64,000 nt of DNA, taken from positions 214,330 to 278,329 of the forward strand of contig CALTDI010000008.1 in assembly GCA_943842505.1 (NCBI GenBank), given 5' to 3'. This DNA is from an uncultured Pseudomonadales bacterium. Its GTDB lineage: Bacteria > Pseudomonadota > Gammaproteobacteria > Pseudomonadales > Pseudohongiellaceae. The notes under the pieces are model-generated. The model was given only the letters and a program-made list of their open reading frames with translations. It made no database searches and was not told the DNA's origin. Position 1 is the first letter of the stretch, and every line of letters begins with the position of its first letter. Positions 16,493 through 25,319 of the stretch are shown piece by piece. The position numbers were made by a program, and so were the translations under genes.

Positions 16493-17028
16493 TTACTTTC
16501 CCCTTAATAGAAGTAAAGTTATTATGCCCTTGAGCGGGCTGTTAATAAGCTTAGCGGTTAGGCGTTTGCCCCGAAATAGCCTAAGCGACTCCATATGGGG
16601 CACGCGCAAATAACTGCGTAGCCGAAGAATATGATTCTAAGGGCAAAAAGTCCAATAAACTCGCCAACTTGGGGCTAAATAAGTGTCCTTAAATCGATTA
16701 TCTGCATATAAAAGCAGCATTTTCTGCAGAAACCACTAAAATTGTGGCAAATAAGAGTCTTTTTACCCATTCTGGCGGGCATCTATCAGCTTTTTCTGAG
16801 TTTTTTAGATCGGTCGATCTGGCCGCACTAAACCTGCTCTTTGGGCGCTCCAAAAGGCTGCAGCTGCCTCGATTGAATTTGTGTACTGATCTTTCCTATT
16901 AATCTTTCGTATTGATTTTTGCGCAACAATCGATTTAGCATGACCGCACTACCGAGGTAGAATCAGAGAACCCTCGCTCCTGACGGAGTGGGGTTTTTTT
17001 TTGGGTAATACTCATCGAGGCATAGGCT
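16493..17028. other. Divergent intergenic region, about 535 bp
   Basis: No coding potential on either strand. It separates the receptor (minus) from the hydrolase (plus) and should hold both promoters. It contains an A/T-rich stretch at about 16,680-16,760 and, at its right end, a terminator-type hairpin listed separately. I see no tRNA, repeat or clear operator. Confidence 0.6.
16969..17002 (+). terminator. Terminator-like hairpin 27 bp before the hydrolase start
   Basis: AACCC(TCG)CTCC-TGAC-GGAG(TG)GGGTT followed by a run of nine T. No plus-strand gene lies upstream for over 10 kb, so it either ends a short unannotated RNA or is a leader attenuator for the gene at 17029. Confidence 0.75.
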
Positions 17029-17817
17029 ATGGCTGACGATCGCGGCGTTGCAAATCCATTGTTCATCAAGCCCTTGGTCTATCAGTTGCCCTATAGCGGC
17101 GCAGTCAGGGAAGGTATCGACTATGCTAGCGAGGCGAGGGTCTTCGATATTTACTACCCCCGGAACAATGAAGGTCTTGCTCCCGTAGCAGTCTTAGTGA
17201 CGGGATATCCAGATCCAGGCTTTGAAGCGCTAAGCGGCATGAAGCAGATGCAGATTCAGGGCAATAAGGACTGGGCAAGGCTGTTGGCGGCAAATGGCAT
17301 TGCCGCTGTCATCTATAACAATGTCGAGCCTGTCGCAGATGCCCTCGCCGTGATTGATTACCTGAAGACAGAGTCGGCCCAGTTGCAGATCGATCCCGAG
17401 CGTGTCGCACTTTGGTCCTGTTCGGGTAATGTGCCGAACGCAATAAACGTGTTGAACGAGGCAGCCTCGCTGCGCTGCGCGGTTCTGCTGTACGGCTTCA
17501 TGTTGGACGCCCCCGACAGCAAGCTGATAGCCCAGGCCTCGGCTAACTTCCACTTTGTGAACCCGAATCGGGGTATGCAGGATTTTCCGGAGAATACACC
17601 CATTCTAATCATTGGCGCAGGCAAGGATGAGTTCCCGGGCCTCAATGAGTCGATAGACGCCTTCGAGGCGGAGGCAATCGCGCGCAATAGCCCCGTGAGC
17701 GTGGTGCGTTATCCAGAGGGTGTACATGGCTTCGACATTCTCGATGACTCTCAGCGCTCCATTGAGATGATCAAGCTTTGTGTGGGATTTCTGCGGCTAC
17801 GACTTAATGTCTACTAA
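17029..17817 (+). CDS. Cytoplasmic alpha/beta hydrolase
   Basis: A 262-residue alpha/beta-hydrolase-fold protein without a signal peptide. It has VAVLVTGYPDPGF for the oxyanion region, a nucleophile elbow LWSCSGNVPNA in which the usual first Gly of GxSxG is Ser and the last Gly is Asn, an acid residue in GAGKDEFPG and a catalytic His in EGVHGFDIL near the C-terminus. This resembles dienelactone-hydrolase or secreted-esterase relatives, but the substrate is unknown. The atypical elbow may affect rate. A terminator-like hairpin stands in its leader. Confidence 0.82.
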   Translation: MADDRGVANPLFIKPLVYQLPYSGAVREGIDYASEARVFDIYYPRNNEGLAPVAVLVTGYPDPGFEALSGMKQMQIQGNKDWARLLAANGIAAVIYNNVEPVADALAVIDYLKTESAQLQIDPERVALWSCSGNVPNAINVLNEAASLRCAVLLYGFMLDAPDSKLIAQASANFHFVNPNRGMQDFPENTPILIIGAGKDEFPGLNESIDAFEAEAIARNSPVSVVRYPEGVHGFDILDDSQRSIEMIKLCVGFLRLRLNVY

Positions 17818-17987
17818 TTTAGTCGGCTATTTTACTGCGTTTGCGCTGCACTAAGTGATGTACCTGCTCGTGTTTATTTGATTAAATACCGAGCAGTTTC
17901 CTGGCGCACTTGCTGTTCCCCAAAGTTCCTGACATTCAGCAGTAGAACTTATTTGTAGAAGAACTCAATAAAGGAAAAATAATAATA

Positions 17988-20015
17988 ATGCAGTTCCGTC
18001 GCTCTTCGAAGTTGTCGCTAGCCTCACTGACACGTTTTTTACTTTATCTATTCGCCTCTGCGCTGCTGCCAGCTATTGTTGTTGCACAGGCCGGTCTCAC
18101 CGATACCGATATCGCCTTGCTCAAAGAGGTGATGCCCGATGCAAGCAGCTTCTCTGAGAAGGCCGGCGATCCGCCTGTATACAAAGCCTATGCCGCTGCC
18201 GATCAGGGTGCCGAGCCCGAACTGATCGGATACCTATTCGAGACCCCAGACTATCCGCCCGAAGAGATCGGTTATAGCGCGCCTATCGAGGTCTTGGTGG
18301 GCATGGACCTCGAAGGAGTCTTGTCGGGTATCAAGGTGCTCTATTACCGTGAATCCTATAAGAGTATCCGCGGTGACTTTATAAATACCGAGCGCTTTCC
18401 TAATCAGTTCGAGGGCATGTCGGTATCCGATGGTTTTCGCCCGGGTCGCGATCTCGATGGAGTGTCTCGCGCGACGATTACCAGCTGGGCCACATCACGG
18501 GGAATACGCAATGCCGCACGTCGTGTTGCCCAGAGCTATCTGACAGACTCTGAGTTCGCAGCGAATGCGAATAGTGGTGAAACGGCGCTACAAATTTTAG
18601 AGGCCCAATCTTGGGAGGAGTTGAAAGAGTCTGGTTTAGTGAAAGACTTTCCCATTTTGCTGGAAGATTTAACCGAGTTGAATCTCACGCTGGCGTTTAT
18701 GGGCAACGAGAGCCTGGGTGAGCTTCTAGTTGGCCCCGATGATTATTCCAGAGCGGACAGAGAGGCGAGCAACCGAGTCAGCGACGGCAATATGCTTTTG
18801 GTGGGTATCGATGGCAATGCCTCGACCCCGTTTCGGCAAGAGCGCCTGGCGGTAAAGCAGGGCGATGCTGTCTATAACATCGAGCGTCGGCGCTTCGTCT
18901 ACGTTGGTAGCGCCGATAGTGGCAAGATTGCTGGCAAGGTAAGGTTCGCGGGTGCCATGGTGCTGTCTGATGAGATTGACATGAGCAAGCCTTTTACGGT
19001 TCTGTATGACACTGGAAAACAAGTCGAAACCTTCGACGAGCTTGCTCAGACCGAGTATCAGGTGCCACCTGTCCCTTTAGCCCTGGCGATGGGAATGCCG
19101 GTACCGGCAGAATACTTGCCTGAGCGTGCCAACCCGTTTCCAGAGTTCGATGATTTCGAAGAGGAAGAGGGTGTATGGGCATCGCTCATGAATAGCGCTC
19201 CCTGGTACGAGGTAGCGGCACTGTTAGTACTCTTCGTGTTAGTGATGACAGCCTTCCTGCGTAAGAGTTCACCTATTCGCTGGGTGACGCTGGCCTATAC
19301 TCTGGTTTATCTGGGCTTCTATAACGGCACCTTTCTCTCCGTCTCACATATCACCAATGGCTTGAAGTTAGGCCCATCTCTGTTTTTGAACGACTTGCCG
19401 CTATTGCTTATCGTGGTCTTTACCATCGTCACTACACTTTTCTGGGGTAGAGTATTCTGCTCTTCGCTGTGTCCCTTTGGCGCGCTGCAGGACTTTATTA
19501 CTCGTATCGTGCCGAAGAAATGGCAGCGTGAGTTGCCGCAGGCAATTCATGATAAGGCGCTGTGGATTAAATACGGTATCTTGGCGTTGCTGGTCGTTAC
19601 CGCAGTGACGTTTAGTGATCTCAGTCTGTTTCAATATTTCGAGCCGTTCGGCACACTCTTCTATTTCAGTCGCTCCGCACTGCTATGGGTAATCCTCGCG
19701 CTGTTCTTGTTAGCCTCGACTTTTATCAGTCGTTTCTATTGCCGTTACGCCTGCCCACTGGGCGCGGCTCTAGGCGTGACTTCTTTTCTCTCGCCTTTTC
19801 GCATCAAGCGTGTGCAGCAGTGCGAAGTGTGCAAGGTCTGCGAGAAGAGTTGCCCCACCGGAGCGATTAGAGGCCCGGCTATCGACTTCAAGGAATGCGT
19901 ACGTTGCGATGTCTGCGAAAGTAAATTGATAACGAAGGCTGGAGTCTGCAAACATTCGGTAGAAGATGTAATGGCGCGACACAAGACCTGGACGCCGGTC
20001 ACGGTAACCGGTTAG
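17988..20015 (+). CDS. NosR/NirI-type membrane flavoprotein with 4Fe-4S clusters
   Basis: A 675-residue protein with the NosR domain order. Signal sequence (1-34), periplasmic FMN-binding domain with SRATIT (about 160-165, the covalent-FMN Thr motif), a periplasmic middle domain, then five or six membrane helices bearing two CxxxCP motifs (CSSLCP, CRYACP), and a cytoplasmic ferredoxin-like end with CEVCKVCEKSCP and CVRCDVC. NosR passes electrons across the membrane to nitrous oxide reductase maturation or turnover. No nosZ, nosD or nosL is in the window, so this copy probably serves another periplasmic acceptor. The convergent neighbour is a copper/haem protein. A bidirectional terminator separates them. 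Confidence 0.9.
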   Translation: MQFRRSSKLSLASLTRFLLYLFASALLPAIVVAQAGLTDTDIALLKEVMPDASSFSEKAGDPPVYKAYAAADQGAEPELIGYLFETPDYPPEEIGYSAPIEVLVGMDLEGVLSGIKVLYYRESYKSIRGDFINTERFPNQFEGMSVSDGFRPGRDLDGVSRATITSWATSRGIRNAARRVAQSYLTDSEFAANANSGETALQILEAQSWEELKESGLVKDFPILLEDLTELNLTLAFMGNESLGELLVGPDDYSRADREASNRVSDGNMLLVGIDGNASTPFRQERLAVKQGDAVYNIERRRFVYVGSADSGKIAGKVRFAGAMVLSDEIDMSKPFTVLYDTGKQVETFDELAQTEYQVPPVPLALAMGMPVPAEYLPERANPFPEFDDFEEEEGVWASLMNSAPWYEVAALLVLFVLVMTAFLRKSSPIRWVTLAYTLVYLGFYNGTFLSVSHITNGLKLGPSLFLNDLPLLLIVVFTIVTTLFWGRVFCSSLCPFGALQDFITRIVPKKWQRELPQAIHDKALWIKYGILALLVVTAVTFSDLSLFQYFEPFGTLFYFSRSALLWVILALFLLASTFISRFYCRYACPLGAALGVTSFLSPFRIKRVQQCEVCKVCEKSCPTGAIRGPAIDFKECVRCDVCESKLITKAGVCKHSVEDVMARHKTWTPVTVTG

Positions 20016-20072
20016 CTAGATTTCACTTAGGTGTTTTCATTTGGGTGTCTGGCAGTAGATTATTTGAAGGCA

Positions 20073-20117
20073 ATAAAAAACGGACTCAGCGGATTGCGGT
20101 GAGTCCGTTTTTTTTTG
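20073..20117. terminator. Bidirectional terminator between convergent genes
   Basis: CGGACTCA (20081-20088) pairs with TGAGTCCG (20100-20107), with A6 before and T9 after. Confidence 0.92.
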
Positions 20118-20164
20118 CCTTGCAACACTCTGCAGATCGATAGACCGTCAGAGCGTTAATTGGG

Positions 20165-21553
20165 CTAGTCGCTGTCTTCGGTCAACCAGTTCAGGTCGTC
20201 CTTGCTCTGATCCAACAGATTTGCTCGCTCGCGACGGGTCTGTTCTTCTTTCTGCGCGGTCTCGAGAATGTCGGCAGGAAGTTCGCCACCTACGACGATG
20301 CCGCGCTTGGTAGTAGGCGCGAAGTAGATGCGGGCGTTGGCCATTTCGTCGGTAGTCTCGGGGCCATATTCAACTGCCGCCGTGTGATCAGGATTCCAGC
20401 GATTCTGATCTGAATTATCGAACCACCAGCTCATGTGCATCACCGAGCCTGCTGGAAGAAACTTGGGCTCCTTATACTCATAGAGGAACTGCCAGTTGAA
20501 GTCGTAGTCGGGCACCCACAGCAGCGTTTCTCTCTCGCCGTCTGGATATTCAACTTCATAGCGCATCGCCTTGCCGCGGTAGTGCATATGCGGTCCCATC
20601 GAAAGCAGGAAGATGTCTTCTTCGATCTCGTGGGTATTAGTTACCTTGTAGTTGGGATCACCCGGCGGGATAGTCCAGCCGTTGTGAGGCAGCAGGTTGG
20701 TCTCGACTACGTGATCGATAACCGTGCCATCCTCATAGAACACGAAGCCGGCGCGAGTCATATCGGTCACCGCCGTGCCCTCACCAGGATCCTTGTGGTA
20801 ATGCATGTTTACGGTGATGAATGGATCTTCCGGCATTAACACTCCCCAGCCCTCGGGGTAGGTAAATGGTCCGCGACCTGGGACGCCAACACCCATATGG
20901 CTGGAAACGATGTGATGGACCCAAGGGCCGCCTGGATCAAGCTCTGCCTTGGATACCCATTTGGGCTCTGTGTGCGCGCCTTCGGGAACAGGCATCTGCA
21001 CCGTAGGCTGCCAATCTAGAACGTCGTCCTCAACATAGACCGGTCTATCGAATTGCACGACCAGATCTGGGTCGCCAATCCACCATCCTGATTCGGGCAA
21101 GACTGTTGCTCCAGCTTCGGCTACAAGGCCGGTGCTGTCGGCAGCATCGGCAGGGTTTCCTTCCAGTGCGCCGCCATCTACCCAGGCAACCAGGACTGCC
21201 ATCTCGCTTTCTTCAATGTAACGTTCGTCCTTAAACTCGCCTCTGTGGCGCTCATGAGCACCCCAGGGCGGCATGTAGCCGGTGATCAGGGCATTCTTAA
21301 TCATCGGAGCCCATAGCTTGGCCTGATCATAATCCATCAGTGACATCGGCGCCGTAATACCGCCGACTTTGGGGCCGTCTGGCTGGTGGCAGGCAACACA
21401 GTTCTTCTGAAAAAGCGGTAGTGCATCAGCATAGAACGTGGGCGCAGACTCTTGTGCCTGAACCGCGCCGGCCAGAAGTAGAGTCGTGAATCCTGTGGCA
21501 ACCGCCGGGGTTGCTAGCGTCTTTAGGAATACAGAGATAGAAGTGGGTCTCAT
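20165..21553 (-). CDS. Secreted cytochrome c / type II copper monooxygenase-like protein
   Basis: A 462-residue exported protein. Signal peptide (ending VQAQ), then a haem-c site CVACH (Cys52, Cys55, His56), then a region with the ligand pattern of peptidylglycine alpha-hydroxylating monooxygenase and dopamine beta-hydroxylase. WVHHIVSSHMG supplies the His-His of the first copper, NMHYHKDPG its third His, GPHMHYRGK the HxH of the second copper, and TDEMANARIYF the Met. The haem domain could feed electrons to copper in place of ascorbate (inference). It is a paralogue of 46734-48200. It could instead be a non-catalytic copper carrier. Confidence 0.75.
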   Translation of the reverse strand: MRPTSISVFLKTLATPAVATGFTTLLLAGAVQAQESAPTFYADALPLFQKNCVACHQPDGPKVGGITAPMSLMDYDQAKLWAPMIKNALITGYMPPWGAHERHRGEFKDERYIEESEMAVLVAWVDGGALEGNPADAADSTGLVAEAGATVLPESGWWIGDPDLVVQFDRPVYVEDDVLDWQPTVQMPVPEGAHTEPKWVSKAELDPGGPWVHHIVSSHMGVGVPGRGPFTYPEGWGVLMPEDPFITVNMHYHKDPGEGTAVTDMTRAGFVFYEDGTVIDHVVETNLLPHNGWTIPPGDPNYKVTNTHEIEEDIFLLSMGPHMHYRGKAMRYEVEYPDGERETLLWVPDYDFNWQFLYEYKEPKFLPAGSVMHMSWWFDNSDQNRWNPDHTAAVEYGPETTDEMANARIYFAPTTKRGIVVGGELPADILETAQKEEQTRRERANLLDQSKDDLNWLTEDSD

Positions 21554-21931
21554 AGCGTGCTCTTCTTATTGATTTGTTTGAAGCAGATTAATGGGAAAAA
21601 CACAAAAAGTCTATTAAATAAGGGGCTTAAACCCGGGTTGGCTAAAGAGGAGCGTGATCGTATTTTTCGATCAATGCTATCGATATTACTCGTTTTACCT
21701 ATTTATCAGCCTTGGCTAAGATAGCATCATTGTTATGCAACACACTGTGCAGCGGTTAGCTTTTAGTAGTGGGATTCGGGCCGCTGTCCTTTGTTTGCAA
21801 TCTCCTTAGGTGCTTTTATGTGCCCTTGTATGCGGTGGTGTACTGCATCTGCTTCCAGTCAATCGGACAGATAGAAGACGCCGCCGTTTTTTTTGTCTGG
21901 AAATTTGTCTAGAGAGTAACCTGATAGTAGC
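21554..21931. other. Intergenic region, 378 bp
   Basis: No ORF worth keeping. It should carry the promoter of the gene at 21553. It contains a small hairpin GATCG-TATTTTT-CGATC (21656-21672) and further ATCGAT palindromes, which might be operator sites but match no motif I know. Confidence 0.5.
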
Positions 21932-23053
21932 TCAAGGCCAGGGGTCATCCATCGCTGCAAAAAACTCTTTATGACCGGCGATGATGCGTTGTGTGTCCTC
22001 CGGATCGGGAGTAGTTGTCCAGTCGTTGCGCTTAAACGTTCCGCCCAGCAGGATTCCATCCTTACGCGGGAACATATACAGACCGCCGTTGCCTACGGTC
22101 ATATAGTCAATTTCTTCCTGTGGCAGCAGGAAGCTAAGCTGCCCCTTTATGGGCATCAATTCATCGTCCTGAAAAATATTCTTCGAGCCTAGGCCTGTGC
22201 AGTTGATGATCACCTGCTCGGAGAGGCTTAAGGCATCGTCTTGTCCCTTAAACTCTCGGATAACGATCTTGCCTCCAGCGGCATAAAAGTCCTGCATCAT
22301 GGCAGGAAGGTAGATTGCCGGCTCGATCAACATCGTATTGTAGTGCCGCACATAATCCGCAGGGAATGGATGCTGGTTTGGTGCTAGGTCGCGTAGTTGG
22401 GGATACATCTGCGCATAGCGATCGTTAAAGTTGTCATCAGTTGTCGGTTGATCTGCTATCGAGTAGTTGCTGATCCAGCGAACGCCATATCTGGTTCCGG
22501 CGAGGTTCTGAAAATAACGGTAGGAATGACGCATTGCAGATTCGAATTGCGCTTCGAATTGTGGCGTCAGCTTGTCATCATCATAGACGGATGTTGGCGA
22601 CCACTGGCCGCCGGCAATATTCGAAGTGGTGTTGGGAGACAGGTCTTTGCTGTAGATAGTGACGTCCCATCCGCGATCTTGCAGTAGACGCGCCGAGGCT
22701 AGACCTACCGCGCCCGCACCGAGAACGGCACAGCGACGATGAGAACTTTGCTGTGCCAGCTCCATCGCCAGGTGCGAGGTACCCCAAGAGAGTGTTATGC
22801 CTCCGCCACCGTGGCCGTAGTTATGAATGACGGTCTGACTTCCAAACGATTCTGCCTCGAGTCGGAAGCCGGACGGGCGAAACGGTCTGGAACCGGCAAT
22901 AGTTCGGATCACTCTATCTGCGGAAACTTTGACCCTGCGCAGAGGTAGCCCGGAGGGCGTAAAGTTGCGCGTCGAGGTAACTGGGCCAGTGCTGCATGCC
23001 CCGAGAAGCGGTGTCGCGGCGATGGCTTTGATTAAGGCGCGTCTACTGGTCAT
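21932..23053 (-). CDS. FAD oxidoreductase, D-amino-acid-oxidase type with permuted domain order
   Basis: A 373-residue protein; ATG 23053 is chosen because an AGGACAGGA site precedes it. The N-terminus is a signal with RR and a lipobox LLGAC (Cys20), so it is exported and possibly lipidated. Residues 48-100 look like the C-terminal end of D-amino acid oxidase: IAGSRPFRPSG (Arg56 matching the substrate-binding Arg) and VIHNYGHGGGGITLSWG. Only then comes the FAD-binding VLGAGAVGLASARL (Gly112-Gly117). The chain ends GGTFKRNDWTTT plus 20 residues, where normal enzymes continue into RPxRP. The order is thus circularly permuted. Activity on D-amino acids is plausible but unproven. Confidence 0.82.
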   Translation of the reverse strand: MTSRRALIKAIAATPLLGACSTGPVTSTRNFTPSGLPLRRVKVSADRVIRTIAGSRPFRPSGFRLEAESFGSQTVIHNYGHGGGGITLSWGTSHLAMELAQQSSHRRCAVLGAGAVGLASARLLQDRGWDVTIYSKDLSPNTTSNIAGGQWSPTSVYDDDKLTPQFEAQFESAMRHSYRYFQNLAGTRYGVRWISNYSIADQPTTDDNFNDRYAQMYPQLRDLAPNQHPFPADYVRHYNTMLIEPAIYLPAMMQDFYAAGGKIVIREFKGQDDALSLSEQVIINCTGLGSKNIFQDDELMPIKGQLSFLLPQEEIDYMTVGNGGLYMFPRKDGILLGGTFKRNDWTTTPDPEDTQRIIAGHKEFFAAMDDPWP

Positions 23054-23186
23054 TTCCTGTCCTGTTTGATTTGTGACTGTTCCCAAGCATAACGTAGCGG
23101 CGTCAAATAGTTAATGTCACTTTAACTGAAATCAACCGACAGCGGCCCGCCAGACTTGAACTGTTTAGGTGTTGCGTCAGGCATAA

Positions 23187-23224
23187 AAAAACCACAAGGC
23201 CCTACTGTGCAGCCCTGTGGTTTC
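23187..23224 (-). terminator. Terminator of the esterase gene
   Basis: AAACCACA(A)GG pairs with CCTGTGGTTT around a 13-base loop; the A-run at 23185-23191 becomes the U tract on the minus strand. Confidence 0.82.
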
Positions 23225-23248
23225 TGATTACTGCAGACTTGTGCCGCT

Positions 23249-24133
23249 TTAGTCGGCGAAGCTGCCGTAGCTCTTCGGATGAGCTAGCAACCATTCTACA
23301 ACCTGTGCAGCGAAACTGTCTGAAAATGATGGCACATGAGAGCCATCTGATATCGTCCAGAGCTCGCTGGAACCGCCTGTCTTACAACCCTGGTTGAATA
23401 CCTCTACCGAAGATTCGTGACCCTCCAGGTTGGCTACGAGATCGCGTAGCTCGCGCTCATTGGCCTGAGCCTCACAACCGTTATATTCGGCCCACTGAGC
23501 GACGGTGTCATGGGCGCTAGGATATGCATTGCCAGCTATATCGTCGCCGTTGTAGGCGATAGTGCCGTCATTCGTGCCGTGAATCTGTAGCACATGTACA
23601 GGATTGGCTGGTGCGGGCCGGTCGTCAATATGACTGGCACCTGCCAGGCTGGCTATGGCAGCAATAGTTTCGGAATGATCATAGGCCGCGCGGTAAGACA
23701 TGAAGCCTCCATTCGAATGCCCTACCAGATAGACGCGATTCGGGTCGACATTGAAGTCGGCCTTTACGGTCTGAATGATGTCGAGAACATAGGCGGAATC
23801 GTCTACATCTGATTGATAGAAGTTGCAGCACGCCGAAGAGGCATTCCAGAAGCGATTCTCGTCGCCGCCAGCTTCCTTGTCACCATCGGGGGCGACTAGG
23901 AGGAAACCGTATTTGTCTGCAATGGAGCTGAAGCCCATGTATCTGTCCTGACTCGCTCCGCTCGATGTGTAGCCGTGCAGCAACACGATAAGCGGTGCCG
24001 GCGTACCGGCATCGTAGTTGGCAGGCACTGTTACCGGCAGTTCGCCGCGGCCGAGATCGATAGCTTGAGCAAGCAGACTTGTCGAAAATAAAACAAGTGC
24101 TGCGGCAGTTAGAAATATTCTAAGTCTTTGCAT
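23249..24133 (-). CDS. Secreted PHB-depolymerase / CE1-type esterase
   Basis: A 294-residue alpha/beta hydrolase with signal peptide (ending LLAQA). PLIVLLHGYTSSG forms the oxyanion region, VGHSNGGFM the nucleophile elbow, QIHGTNDGTIAY the acid and DGSHVPSF the His. The pattern is that of the LpqC / poly(3-hydroxybutyrate) depolymerase / feruloyl esterase group. Three or more Cys (SACCNF, NGCEA, QGCKTG) suggest disulfides, fitting an extracytoplasmic enzyme. The exact ester is not predictable. It lies 53 bp downstream of a quinone reductase gene on the same strand. Confidence 0.88.
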   Translation of the reverse strand: MQRLRIFLTAAALVLFSTSLLAQAIDLGRGELPVTVPANYDAGTPAPLIVLLHGYTSSGASQDRYMGFSSIADKYGFLLVAPDGDKEAGGDENRFWNASSACCNFYQSDVDDSAYVLDIIQTVKADFNVDPNRVYLVGHSNGGFMSYRAAYDHSETIAAIASLAGASHIDDRPAPANPVHVLQIHGTNDGTIAYNGDDIAGNAYPSAHDTVAQWAEYNGCEAQANERELRDLVANLEGHESSVEVFNQGCKTGGSSELWTISDGSHVPSFSDSFAAQVVEWLLAHPKSYGSFAD

Positions 24134-24186
24134 TGTATTTACCTTTGTGAAATTAAATCTAATTCTTTGTGTCGAAGATTAATAGT

Positions 24187-25155
24187 CTAGGGTTTGAGAA
24201 TTATCTTGCCCGCGGTCTTGCGGCCCTCTAAGGCATCATGAGCCTCTTGTGCATCTGCTAGTGCAAAAAAATGTTCCAGGCGAAGTGTTAGCTTGCCTTC
24301 GGCTATCCATTTAAACACATCACCACTTCGCCATTCCAGGCTCTCCCGGTCGGCGGTGTAGTCGAATAGCGTGGGTCGTGTGAGGAAAAGAGAGCCTTTA
24401 GGCCCCAGTGTGGCTGGATTGAACTCTGTGACCGGCCCGCTCGCGTTGCCGTAAAGTACCATGTAGCCAAAGCGCTGCAAACAGTCGATGCTCTTTTCGA
24501 ATGTGGTTTTTCCAACCGAGTCATAGACTACATTCACACCCTTGCCATCGGTAATACGCTTAACTTCGGCTTCGAAGTCGGTCTGGGTATAGAGTATGAT
24601 CTCGTCCGCTCCAGCGGCTCTGGCCAATTCGGCTTTCTCTTCGGTAGAGACGGTGCCGATAACGTAGGCGCCGGCATTCTTTGCCATCTGGATCAGAATC
24701 AAACCTACGCCGCCAGCTGCCGCGTGAATCAGGCAGCTATCGCCACGCTTAATCGGGTAGGTGGATTGTGACAGGTAGTGCGCCGTGCAGCCCTGGAGCA
24801 TGGCTGCCGCACCTTCTTCGAATGAGACCGCGTCTGGAATACTGACGACTTTATCCTGATCGACGGAGGCGTATTCTGCATAGGCACCGAGGACGTTGGT
24901 ATAGGCGACTCGATCACCAACCTGGAAGCGGCTCACGTCACTGCCGATCTGTGCAACCGTGCCACTCGCCTCGAGTCCCAGAGTCGCGGGCAAAGAGATC
25001 TGATAGAGGCCCGAACGCTGGTAGGTGTCAATATAGTTGATGCCTGCCGCTTCAACCTTAATGAGTACTTCGCTGGCAGTGGCTTGTGGTTGTTCTACGT
25101 CTTCGTAGCTCATGACCTCGGAACCGCCATGCTCCTTGATTCTTACCGCCTTCAT
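24187..25155 (-). CDS. NADPH:quinone oxidoreductase (zinc-free MDR family)
   Basis: A 322-residue medium-chain reductase of the QorA type. ALGLEASGTVAQIG and the cofactor motif AAAGGVGLILIQMAK (about 145-159) are typical, and there are no catalytic zinc cysteines, as expected for quinone reductases. The end KTAGKIILKP is characteristic. It reduces quinones or enals with NADPH in the cytoplasm. AAGGGA is 8 bases before the ATG. Confidence 0.93.
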   Translation of the reverse strand: MKAVRIKEHGGSEVMSYEDVEQPQATASEVLIKVEAAGINYIDTYQRSGLYQISLPATLGLEASGTVAQIGSDVSRFQVGDRVAYTNVLGAYAEYASVDQDKVVSIPDAVSFEEGAAAMLQGCTAHYLSQSTYPIKRGDSCLIHAAAGGVGLILIQMAKNAGAYVIGTVSTEEKAELARAAGADEIILYTQTDFEAEVKRITDGKGVNVVYDSVGKTTFEKSIDCLQRFGYMVLYGNASGPVTEFNPATLGPKGSLFLTRPTLFDYTADRESLEWRSGDVFKWIAEGKLTLRLEHFFALADAQEAHDALEGRKTAGKIILKP

Positions 25156-25319
25156 GTCGTTATTCCCTTGCGAAAAACAGCCTTTATCGCAGAAATTGTC
25201 AGCGCTGACAATTCCCGACTCTATTCTTCCTAAAAATTGCCCACTGGACGGTTGCAGGTTGCAGGTTTATTCTCTGTGGCAGGCCGTAGTCAATATTTAT
25301 AAAAAGCCGGAGTCTCTCC

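Noticed and set aside
17988..20015. Evidence for a denitrification (nos) cluster
   Set aside because: Only the NosR-like gene is present; no NosZ, NosD, NosF, NosY or NosL motif in the window.
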